Below, piece by piece: positions 1 through 6,686 of a stretch of 20,064 nt of DNA. Numbering within the stretch: position 1 is the stretch's first letter; the number at the start of each line of letters is the position of its first letter. A model generated the notes under the pieces. That model searched no databases and had not been told where the DNA came from. It saw only the letters and a list, made by a program, of their open reading frames with translations. The DNA lies in assembly GCA_020201365.1 (NCBI GenBank), contig JAIVGV010000005.1:1-20064 (forward strand), given 5' to 3'. Position numbers and translations under genes: made by a program. Origin of the DNA: Acidobacteriota bacterium. GTDB lineage: Bacteria > Acidobacteriota > Blastocatellia > Pyrinomonadales > Pyrinomonadaceae.

Positions 1-271
1 CGCGCACGGTCTTCGTCTCGTCGAGCCGCGGCTCCTGTTCGAGATAGCCGACGGTGTAGCCCGGCGCGAGCACCGTCTCGCCGACGAACTCCTTGTCCAC
101 GCCCGCGATGATCTTCAACAGCGACGACTTGCCGGAGCCGTTCAGACCGAGCACGCCGATCTTCGCGCCGTAGAAATAGGAGAGGTAGATGTCTTTGAGG
201 ACGGGTCGCTTGTCGTAGAACTTGGAGACGCCGACCATCGAGTAGATGACTTTGTTGGGAACTGTGCTCAT
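1..271 (-). CDS. ettA: Energy-dependent translational throttle protein EttA (ABC-F ATPase), N-terminal part, runs off the window
   Basis: The reverse strand from the ATG at 271 gives 90 residues before the window edge. They contain GAKIGVLGLNGSGKSSLLKI, with Walker A at residues 42-49, and then a GYLEQEPRLDETKTVR segment. This matches the start of EttA, a soluble ABC-F ATPase that binds the ribosomal E site and gates the first steps of elongation according to the ATP/ADP ratio (family knowledge). The characteristic N-terminus, a short lead-in followed by KFYDKRPVLKDIYLSYFYGA, favours EttA over Uup or other ABC-F paralogues. The second ATPase domain, the arm domain and the signature motifs lie outside the window. 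No clear Shine-Dalgarno is visible upstream. The gene is divergent from the thioesterase at 542. Confidence 0.9.
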   Translation of the reverse strand, partial: MSTVPNKVIYSMVGVSKFYDKRPVLKDIYLSYFYGAKIGVLGLNGSGKSSLLKIIAGVDKEFVGETVLAPGYTVGYLEQEPRLDETKTVR

Positions 272-322
272 TCAAATTTACCCCGCAGCAAAATCCAACA
301 TTGCGTGCTGGTCGCGTTGTTG

Positions 323-413
323 CTCACCGCAGAGGCGCAGAGATCACGCGGAGTCGGCGCAGAGTCACACTCTCCGCGAATCCTCCGCGTTAACTCCGCG
401 CCTCTGCGGTGAG
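323..413. repeat. Long imperfect palindrome between divergent genes
   Basis: CTCACCGCAGAGGCG (323-337) is perfectly inverted at 399-413. Pairing continues inwards with few mismatches: about 28 of the first 31 positions match, and pairing resumes after a short gap, giving arms of roughly 42 nt around a small loop. The arms are built from GCGGAG/GCAGAG-type units. Similar 'CACCGCAGAGGCGCAGAG' palindromes recur as intergenic repeats in several environmental bacterial phyla (recollection, not checked here). It sits between the divergent ettA and thioesterase genes, so it is not an obvious terminator for either. It may be a mobile or REP-like repeat, or a folded 5' leader of ettA. Confidence 0.75.
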
Positions 414-494
414 ACCTGCACACGTCGTAACCAACTAACTACGTAACCGGAAGGCAGACATCTTAACACTTTCGACCCAAAGCGCACCTCAAGC

Positions 495-500
495 TATACT
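495..500 (+). promoter_or_regulatory. Candidate -10 element for the thioesterase gene
   Basis: TATACT matches the sigma70 -10 consensus at five of six positions and lies about 41 bases before the ATG at 542, in a locally AT-rich stretch. No good -35 box is present at the usual spacing, so this is a tentative call. Confidence 0.3.
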
Positions 501-541
501 CTCCTAAGATTGATCCTAAATTTTTAGAGGCGGTGAGTTTG

Positions 542-1006
542 ATGGATGAGCAGAGCCTGCAGGAGCGTTACGCGCCGAACATGGCTTGCTTCGGCTGCGG
601 GCCGGCGAACGAGAAGGGCTTACGCATACGCAGCTTCCCGCGCGGCGAAGAGGTCGTCTGCGAGTGGCAGCCCGCGACGATGCACGAGGCTTATCCCGGA
701 ATGCTCAACGGCGGCATCATCGGCGCGCTCTTGGACTGCCACTGCAACTGGACTGCCGCCTACTACCTGATGAAGAAGTCGGGCGCGGACGCGCCGCCCT
801 GCACCGTCACCGCCGACTACTCGATCAAGCTCCTGCGCCCGACGCCGACCGACGCGCCCGTCTCGCTCGCGGCGCGCGTCGTCGAATCCACGGACGACCG
901 CGCGGTCGTCGAAGGGACGCTCACCGCGCACGGCAAAGTCTGTGCGACTTGTCGCGGCACGTTCGTCGCCGTCAGGCCGGGTCACCCGGCGTATCACCGC
1001 TGGTAA
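542..1006 (+). CDS. PaaI-family (hotdog fold) acyl-CoA thioesterase
   Basis: The product has 154 residues, typical for a single hotdog-domain thioesterase. It has an N-terminal CFGCGPANEKGLRI segment common in this subgroup. The helix segment GMLNGGIIGALLDCHCNWTA aligns with the catalytic HGG...LLDxA region of PaaI-like enzymes, and the Asp of LLD would be the catalytic acid. This copy has Asn-Gly-Gly where many have His-Gly-Gly. The later TVTADYSIKLLRPTP strand is typical of the family. It would hydrolyse acyl- or aryl-CoA thioesters in the cytosol; the substrate cannot be inferred. I prefer the ATG at 542, which has AGAGG 11 nt upstream. A GTG at 533 would add three residues but sits only 2 nt from that motif. 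It is convergent with the TonB receptor. Confidence 0.85.
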   Translation: MDEQSLQERYAPNMACFGCGPANEKGLRIRSFPRGEEVVCEWQPATMHEAYPGMLNGGIIGALLDCHCNWTAAYYLMKKSGADAPPCTVTADYSIKLLRPTPTDAPVSLAARVVESTDDRAVVEGTLTAHGKVCATCRGTFVAVRPGHPAYHRW

Positions 1007-1018
1007 AACGGCGCTGAC

Positions 1019-1179
1019 GGCGGAAGCCCGACCGTGACGGAGGGCGTGAGAGCAAGTAGGAAGCAGGAAGGCGGAAGGCGGAAAGCATGATCATTCGAGC
1101 CGAGTGATCACGCTCTCATCCTTCCGCCTTCCGCCTTCACCCTTTGACGCACGCCCTCCGTCACGGTCGGGCTTCCGCC
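1019..1179. repeat. Nested three-tier inverted repeat between convergent genes (possible bidirectional terminator or mobile repeat)
   Basis: The outer arms 1019-1048 and 1150-1179 are a perfect 30-bp inverted repeat. The middle arms 1067-1083 and 1122-1138 are a perfect 17-bp inverted repeat built from GGAAGGC units. The inner arms 1088-1097 and 1101-1110 pair at 9 of 10 positions around a 3-nt loop. The element begins 12 nt after the thioesterase stop and ends 9 nt before the receptor stop, so it fills the convergent gap. The symmetry would terminate or insulate transcripts from both sides, although there is no U-tract of the classical kind. A non-autonomous mobile element is the alternative. 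Confidence 0.85.
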
Positions 1180-1188
1180 CGTTCTGAG

Positions 1189-3729
1189 CTAGAAAGTCAC
1201 GCCGAGCTGCCCTTGAAAGACTCGCGGCGAGACGACGTGCGTGCCGCTAAAGGTCGAGAGGAAGTTGTAGAGAGCCTTCTTGTTCGTCAGGTTGATGACG
1301 GAGAAGCGGAGCGTGACGCGCGTCGTCTTCTCCGTGCGGAGCAGGTTGTCGGTGCCCGCGCTGAAGTCGAAGAGGTGGTGCGGGGCGACGCGGGGCGGGT
1401 TGGTGTCGTCGTTCGCCGTGCCCTCCGCGGGGATGCGCACGCGCAGCGCGCCGCGCGTCGCGGAGTCGCACTGCGTCAGCCCTTGCGTCGGCGTGGCGAA
1501 GACGTTGCCGCAGAAGAGTCCGATCTGCGCCTGCTGGTCGGGCGTGAAGGTGAGCGCCGTGGCGAAGTCGGGCACGGCTCCGGCGACCGCGCCGCTGTCG
1601 TAGCGCCAGGTGAAGTTCGCGTAGGGCGCGAGCCGCTTGAAGCGGTTGAACTGGTACTGCACGTCGGTCGTCTGCTCGAACACCTCGTCGTGATCAATGC
1701 GGAAGACGCCCGTCGGCAGATCGGAGTTGAAGAACAAGCCGCCCGACTCAGGCGGGAAGAAGCGCGCGCGCGTGTGCCCGCCGGTCACGGACGCGGTGAG
1801 CCCGTGGTAGTTGTTCAGGCTGACGCGCGCGGCGACGCCGTCGATCTTCGAGAGGTGCCACGCAATCGGGAAAGTGATCGGCGTGTTGAAGAGCACGTTG
1901 AAGTCGTAGGCGTTCGTGGTGCGCTTGTTGAAGTAGTCAACGTCGAAGACGACGAGCTTGCCGAAGCCCTGCTGGATTCCCAAGTCGAACTGGTTGCGGC
2001 GTCCGGGCTTGAGCGGCTCGTTCGAGACCGAGCCGAAAGAGCCGCTGACTAAACCGCCCGCGCCCGTCGCGCTCGACAGGATCAGGTTCTCGTTGTAGGG
2101 CGTCTCGAAGCTGCGCGTGTAGGAGGCGCGAAGCACGGAGTTAGTGCGCTTGATGTGGTACGACGCGCCGACGCGCGGCTGCAGGGCGTTGCTGTGGCTC
2201 AAGCCAGCGTAGTTGTCGAAGCGCAAGCCGAAGTTGAGCGTGAAGTCGCCGAGGTTGAGCGCGTCCTGCGCGTAGGCAGCCTCCTGCTTGATGTCCGTGT
2301 GACCGTTGAAGGCGAAGAGGCGTCCGCCGCGCGTGAGATCGAAGGGGAGCAGGTCGGGGATGAAGTCGGGGCTCGCCGGATCGTTGAAGTTCGGATCGGT
2401 GATGCCGAACTGGAACGCCTCGGTCAGGAAGGTGTGCGAGAGCTGCACGCCGAACTTCGCGTTGTGCCTGCCCTTCGTGTAAGCCACGTCGGCGCGCAGC
2501 CCCGCGTTGGTCAGCCGCCGCTGCTGGCTGAGCGTGGTGAACTGATCCGCAAAAGGATTCGCGCTCGGGAAGTACCAGACCTGATCGAGTCGGTAGTAGG
2601 GGTTGACGGTCAGGATCGTGTGCGGGCTGAAGACGCGGACGTAGCCGGGCGCGACGTTCAACGAGCGCACGAGCTGACGCTGATCTTGACCGAGCGCCTG
2701 CTGCTCGAAGGTGTTGGGCTGCTCGAAGAAGTTGCGCGCGGCGAAGAGGTTGACGTGGAAAGAGTCCTTCGCGTTCGGGCTGTAGTCCACGCGGTCGAAG
2801 ACGTTGGCTGACGTGCCGCGGTCGTGCATCACCGTGAACTCCGGCGGGTCGAGGAAGCGCCCCGAGCGCTCGAAGTTGAAGGAGACGAAGTTGCCGACGC
2901 GGCTTCCGCCGTAGGCGACGGACGCGCTCTCTTTCGTGTCGCCGAACGTGCCGTAGAGCGTACTGAACGCGCCCGTCGGCTTGCGCTGGTTCAAGCCGGA
3001 CTTGGTGATGACGTTGACGACGAGGCTCGTCTTGTCGCCGTACTCGGCGGGCGTCGCGCCGCTGATGATCTCCAAGGACTGCACGGCTTCGGGCGGGAGC
3101 TGGGTCGAGAATGCCTTGCTCTGCTGATCGGAGACGGGCTGGTTGTCAATCGAGAAAGTGGTCTGCGCGTGATCGCCGAGCGGGTGGAAGAAGCCGTTCT
3201 CCCCGGCGACGACCGCGGGCGAAGACTGCGAGACCACGTCGCTTAAGCCCGAGCCGGGCGTGGCGACGGGCAGCTTCGCGATGATCGCGTCGCTCACGTC
3301 CGTGTGCGTCGTCGGGACGTTCTCGACGGTGTTGAGCGAGTCGGTGATGGTGACTTCATTCGACGTAAGCCCGCCGACTGTGAGCGCGAGCTTCACCTCG
3401 ATTGGCACAGCCGTGCGCACCGAGACGACCTGCTGCGCGGCGTTGAAGCCGTTGGCTGTGACGGAGAGCTGGTACTCCTGAAACGGCACGCCGTCGAAGC
3501 GGAATGCGCCCTGCGCGTCCGTCGTCGCCGTGCGCGAGAAGTGTGTGACGGGGTTTTCGATCTTGACGCCGGCTCCGGGCACGACCGCGCCGTTCGGATC
3601 GGTGACGACGCCCGTCACCGTGCCCGCCGTGCCGAGCGACTGCGCGTAGGACACGAGACAAAAGACGGAGAGCGCGATAAGCGCGAGCGCGAGACGGAAC
3701 GCGACTTTAGTAATTCTTCCATCAATCAT
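1189..3729 (-). CDS. TonB-dependent outer-membrane receptor with N-terminal carboxypeptidase-regulatory-like domain
   Basis: The product has 846 residues. A signal peptide covers about residues 1-29, ending in VSYAQ. A carboxypeptidase-regulatory-like beta-sandwich follows at about 36-118 (GTVTGVVTDPNGAVVPGAGV, then DAQGAFRFDGVP). The plug domain lies at about 125-245 (FSIDNQPVSDQQ, LEIISGATPAEYGDKTSLVVNVITKSG), then a long beta-barrel to a C-terminal aromatic residue (GQLGVTF), the usual signal for outer-membrane insertion. This is the Oar/SusC-like architecture expanded in Acidobacteriota. The substrate is unknown. One loop has a cysteine pair (GLFCGNVF, LTQCDS) that could form a disulfide. 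A GAGG motif lies 10 nt before the ATG. It follows the CPVC protein gene by 179 bp with no separate promoter seen, so the two are probably cotranscribed. Confidence 0.9.
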   Translation of the reverse strand: MIDGRITKVAFRLALALIALSVFCLVSYAQSLGTAGTVTGVVTDPNGAVVPGAGVKIENPVTHFSRTATTDAQGAFRFDGVPFQEYQLSVTANGFNAAQQVVSVRTAVPIEVKLALTVGGLTSNEVTITDSLNTVENVPTTHTDVSDAIIAKLPVATPGSGLSDVVSQSSPAVVAGENGFFHPLGDHAQTTFSIDNQPVSDQQSKAFSTQLPPEAVQSLEIISGATPAEYGDKTSLVVNVITKSGLNQRKPTGAFSTLYGTFGDTKESASVAYGGSRVGNFVSFNFERSGRFLDPPEFTVMHDRGTSANVFDRVDYSPNAKDSFHVNLFAARNFFEQPNTFEQQALGQDQRQLVRSLNVAPGYVRVFSPHTILTVNPYYRLDQVWYFPSANPFADQFTTLSQQRRLTNAGLRADVAYTKGRHNAKFGVQLSHTFLTEAFQFGITDPNFNDPASPDFIPDLLPFDLTRGGRLFAFNGHTDIKQEAAYAQDALNLGDFTLNFGLRFDNYAGLSHSNALQPRVGASYHIKRTNSVLRASYTRSFETPYNENLILSSATGAGGLVSGSFGSVSNEPLKPGRRNQFDLGIQQGFGKLVVFDVDYFNKRTTNAYDFNVLFNTPITFPIAWHLSKIDGVAARVSLNNYHGLTASVTGGHTRARFFPPESGGLFFNSDLPTGVFRIDHDEVFEQTTDVQYQFNRFKRLAPYANFTWRYDSGAVAGAVPDFATALTFTPDQQAQIGLFCGNVFATPTQGLTQCDSATRGALRVRIPAEGTANDDTNPPRVAPHHLFDFSAGTDNLLRTEKTTRVTLRFSVINLTNKKALYNFLSTFSGTHVVSPRVFQGQLGVTF

Positions 3730-3908
3730 GACTGCTTGACCTCATCTGCGTGGCTCTCGACTGACGCGAGCAGCGTGCGTCTAATCATCCTCGACCGCCC
3801 GCCGTTGGCGGACGGGGCGCGAGGCAGATGCACGAGCGAGCAGTTAGAGAGTTGTTTGCGGTTGCCCGCCGCGAGTGCGGTGACGCGGCGCGGCGGCGAA
3901 GGCGCAAG

Positions 3909-4310
3909 TTACGACAGAGGGTCTGGCGGGGGCGCGCGACCGCGACGGGGCGTGACGCTCGCGGAGAGGAGTGTGACGGTCGTTTCGGGCTGGGGTACGA
4001 ATTCGGTCGGCGGCGCGGGCGTGAAGACCGGCTGGTAGAGCAATGCGTTTCCGAGCTGCTTGTGAAGCTGGCAGACGGGGCAGTCTTTGCTCCGGAGCGG
4101 ATCGCGCGTCGAGCCGTCTGACCGCTCGGCTGCGCTGACGGAGACTGAGGAAATGGGCGAGAGAGACGCCTGTCCCTGCGCGGTGAGGTCGTGGCTGTGT
4201 ACGGCGTCAACCGTCGTGCCGAGGACGACGAGGACGAGCAGCAGACACGACAACGCGCGCGCGCGGGGCGCTCGTCGAAGTCTCAAGATTGTCCGAGGCT
4301 CTCGGATCAC
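3909..4310 (-). CDS. Small secreted CPVC-motif protein (DUF2946-like)
   Basis: The product has 133 residues from a GTG start preceded by GGTAGG at 4 nt. A basic N-terminus and hydrophobic core at about 20-36 form a signal or anchor sequence. HSH (residues 38-40) and a CPVCQLH motif (Cys77, Cys80, His83) follow, and the tail is Pro-rich. Small proteins of this plan (signal, His cluster, CPxC plus His) are placed in or near DUF2946 and are often found next to metal-linked genes and TonB receptors (family knowledge). A periplasmic metal- or haem-binding role is inference. It heads the receptor transcription unit behind a strong promoter. No ATG occurs in the signal region, which supports the GTG start. 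There are no confident alternatives. Confidence 0.65.
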   Translation of the reverse strand: MIREPRTILRLRRAPRARALSCLLLVLVVLGTTVDAVHSHDLTAQGQASLSPISSVSVSAAERSDGSTRDPLRSKDCPVCQLHKQLGNALLYQPVFTPAPPTEFVPQPETTVTLLSASVTPRRGRAPPPDPLS

Positions 4311-4344
4311 TTTACCTACCGCGTCATCTGTTGCGAGTGAGGCT

Positions 4345-4374
4345 ACTATAGTTTCGGCGCGCGCCGGGTGTCAA
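4345..4374 (-). promoter_or_regulatory. Strong sigma70-type promoter for the CPVC protein/TonB receptor unit
   Basis: Read on the minus strand, a perfect TTGACA (4374-4369) is followed after 18 nt by TATAGT (4350-4345, five of six matches). The expected start site leaves a 5' leader of about 27 nt that includes the GGTAGG ribosome site before the GTG at 4310. The -10 to start-codon distance and the lack of other genes in between make the assignment direct. Confidence 0.75.
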
Positions 4375-4459
4375 CGCCGCACGCCCGCCGCAAAATCGCC
4401 GCCACGAAAGGGTTTGATGCGCGCGTCTTCGCGTTTGTACGCCGCCGCCCGACGATAAA

Positions 4460-5719
4460 TCAGCGGCGACCGTGCGCGATCTTGCGGGCTTCGGGGAGCG
4501 CGCGCAGGCGCAGCATCGAGTAGATGCCGAAGGCGGGACCCGGCGCGAGCGCGGCGAAGGCGTAGCGCCAGCCGACGCGCGCGACGAGCACGGGGACGAG
4601 ATGAATCGAGCCGAGCGTGAGCAGAAAGCCGAGGCACGTCTGGATGGTGAGCGCCGTGCCGAGGTATTTCGGATCGCCCAGCTCCGTCACGCAGCCGGAG
4701 AACTGCGCCGAGTCCGCGACGACCGTCGCGCCCCAGACGATCATCAGCGCGAGCAGCACGGCTGGGCTCGCGCCGAACAGAAAGCCGACGACGAGGCAGC
4801 ACGCGCCGCTCGCCGCCATCGCCCAGGACGTGACGAGCGTGCGCCCGACGCGATCAGCCAAGAGCCCCGCCGCGGCGCAACCCGCAGCGCCCGCCCCGAT
4901 GACGAGAAACGATCCGGTCTCGGCGAGTGCCGCGGGCTCGCCGCGCGCCGCGAAGCTCGCGCGCAGCATCGCCGGAGCCCACGTCCACATCGCGTAAAGC
5001 TCCCACATGTGCCCGAAGTAGCCGAAGTTCGCGAGCCGCACGCCGCGGTTGCGAAAGACCTGCCGGGCTCGCGCGAAGTCGAACTCGGCGGGCGGCAGCG
5101 CGTGCGGTCCGTCGCCGACGAAGATCAGGATGATCAAACCGCCGACGACGGCGAGCGCGGAGACGAACAGGACGTTCGCGCGCCAGTCGTTGCTTCCGAC
5201 CGCGTTAACCAGATACGGCGACGCCTTGCCGAGCGTCAGGGCGCCGACGAGCACGCCGAGCGCCATGCCGCGACCGCGGCGGAACCACGTCGCCATGATC
5301 TTCATGCCCGGCGGATAGACGCCCGCGAGGAACGCGCCCGTCAGGAACCTGAGCGAGACGCCGAGCGCGAACGAGTGCGCGTAGAGCGCGAAGGCGGCGT
5401 TGGCGAGCGCGCCTAAGAACGCGGAGACGGCGAACAGACGCCGCGCGCTCAGCACGTCCGGCAGGTTCAGGAGCGCGGAGAAGAGCGTGCCGACGACGAA
5501 GCCGAGCTGCACGGCGAGCGTCAGCCAGCTCGCAGCCGTCTCCGACAGCGTCCACTCGACGCGCAGCGCAGGCGTCACCGCCGACGCCGAGAACCACAGC
5601 GACATTCCGAGCAGCTCCGCGCACGCGAGCAGCGCGAGCGCGCGCCAGCGCGCCGACGATTCTTCGCGTGCCCCGGCTGCGTCCGTCGTGTGATCCGTGT
5701 GATCCGTGCGCGTCGTCAC
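4460..5719 (-). CDS. Major facilitator superfamily transporter
   Basis: The product has 419 residues and about 12 hydrophobic segments in two halves with a cytosolic loop at about residues 205-225. Visible MFS hallmarks include FLTGAFLAGVYPPGMKIMATWF with the following basic RRGRGMALG loop, and LLADRVGRTLVTSW in the second half, the equivalent of the MFS motif A repeat. It is an inner-membrane carrier; the substrate cannot be read from the sequence. The start is a GTG with no clear ribosome site. The first 16 residues contain a TDHTDHTTD stretch from a short tandem repeat, and no ATG exists before the first membrane segment. It starts 31 nt after the stop of the TatT-like lipoprotein, so it is probably the last gene of that operon. 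Confidence 0.85.
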   Translation of the reverse strand: MTTRTDHTDHTTDAAGAREESSARWRALALLACAELLGMSLWFSASAVTPALRVEWTLSETAASWLTLAVQLGFVVGTLFSALLNLPDVLSARRLFAVSAFLGALANAAFALYAHSFALGVSLRFLTGAFLAGVYPPGMKIMATWFRRGRGMALGVLVGALTLGKASPYLVNAVGSNDWRANVLFVSALAVVGGLIILIFVGDGPHALPPAEFDFARARQVFRNRGVRLANFGYFGHMWELYAMWTWAPAMLRASFAARGEPAALAETGSFLVIGAGAAGCAAAGLLADRVGRTLVTSWAMAASGACCLVVGFLFGASPAVLLALMIVWGATVVADSAQFSGCVTELGDPKYLGTALTIQTCLGFLLTLGSIHLVPVLVARVGWRYAFAALAPGPAFGIYSMLRLRALPEARKIAHGRR

Positions 5720-5750
5720 AGGGGTGTGTGAATCGCGAGCCGACGCCGCG

Positions 5751-6596
5751 TCAGAAATTCTTGGCGAGCAGCTCGCGCGCGGTCTTCACGGCTTCCTCGT
5801 GTTCGGGCAGGTGGTTCGGATCGGGCTTCGAGTTGACGACCCACGTCAGCTCGCGCCGCGCGTCGTCCTTGCGCTTCGTGGCGAGGTAGGCTTGCGCGAG
5901 TTCGAGGCGCAGCAGCGCGTTGTTCTCACCGTACTTCAGCCCGTCCTCAAGCGTCTTGACCGCCCGTTGCGGATCGCCGCCGAGCATTTCCGGCAGCTCG
6001 CGATCCAACTGCCCGAGCCCGAGGTACGCGCTCCCAGCCTCGAAGCTCGGATCGATCTTGATGACCGCCTCCATCTCGCGCCGCAGCTTGACGGTGTAGG
6101 TGATGCCGTAGAGCACGCCCTTGAACTCGGCGTAACCGCCGTAGTTCGCGCCGAGCCAGAAGTGACCCTCGGCGCGATTCGGCTCGACGCGCGTCGCCGT
6201 CTCGCCCGACTCCATGCCGTCGGTGAAAGCCTGTTCGCGCTCCCTGTCGTCGTCGCTGCGGTCGCCGAGCGTGTAGTCGAGCCGCGCCGCGCGCCAAGCC
6301 GCCTCGTAGTTGTCGAACTCGACCGCGCGGATGCGCCGGATCGTCTTCAGCCCCTCGCGCACCTGTCCGAGGTCTGCGCGCGCCGCGTACTGCTCGTCGG
6401 CGCGCCGCAGCAGCTCCGCGACGGGGAGCGGCGTGACCGAAGGCGTCGCCGAAGGAGTCGCCTCCCGCGTCCGCGAGCCGCACGACGCGGCGACGAGCGC
6501 GATAAGCGACAGCGCGAGCGAGCGCAACGCCCGCGCTGTCGCACTCGACTCACGCAAGATTCGTTTCGGTGTCAGCAGGCTGATGTTCGAGATCAT
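5751..6596 (-). CDS. TatT-like TPR lipoprotein (TRAP transporter TatT component family)
   Basis: From the ATG at 6596 the product has 281 residues. A lipoprotein signal ends in LVAASC, with the lipidated Cys at residue 39, followed by a short Ser/Thr/Pro linker and then helical repeat sequence. GHFWLGANYGGYAEFKGVLYG and the later LRLELAQAYLATKRKDDARRE segments resemble the TatT family, TPR lipoproteins described with TRAP transporters in spirochaetes (family knowledge). The reading frame stays open to a GTG at 6665, but those 23 extra codons are locally AT-rich and unlike their neighbours, and the later start gives a cleaner signal peptide. No TRAP P/Q/M genes are in the window; the nearest transporter is the MFS protein immediately downstream. 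It would sit in the periplasm, anchored to a membrane. Confidence 0.75.
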   Translation of the reverse strand: MISNISLLTPKRILRESSATARALRSLALSLIALVAASCGSRTREATPSATPSVTPLPVAELLRRADEQYAARADLGQVREGLKTIRRIRAVEFDNYEAAWRAARLDYTLGDRSDDDREREQAFTDGMESGETATRVEPNRAEGHFWLGANYGGYAEFKGVLYGITYTVKLRREMEAVIKIDPSFEAGSAYLGLGQLDRELPEMLGGDPQRAVKTLEDGLKYGENNALLRLELAQAYLATKRKDDARRELTWVVNSKPDPNHLPEHEEAVKTARELLAKNF

Positions 6597-6686
6597 TTGC
6601 GGCGTCCGCAAGGATAATTCAAGTACCGCTTGCCGCTCAAAATATTTCTCGCGCGGAAATCCCACGCGCGCGACGCCCGGCGGCGC

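Noticed and set aside
1144..2052. 302-codon open frame on the + strand
   Set aside because: It is antisense to the TonB receptor, has the Arg/Glu/Val-rich composition of a GC-rich shadow frame, and shows no domain.
4472..5416. 314-codon open frame on the + strand
   Set aside because: It is antisense to the MFS transporter and has charged, low-complexity composition without motifs.
6612..6640. Possible promoter before the TatT-like gene (TTGAGC, 17 nt, TTATCC on the - strand)
   Set aside because: The -10 box matches consensus poorly, so only the local AT-richness was used, as support for the downstream start codon.
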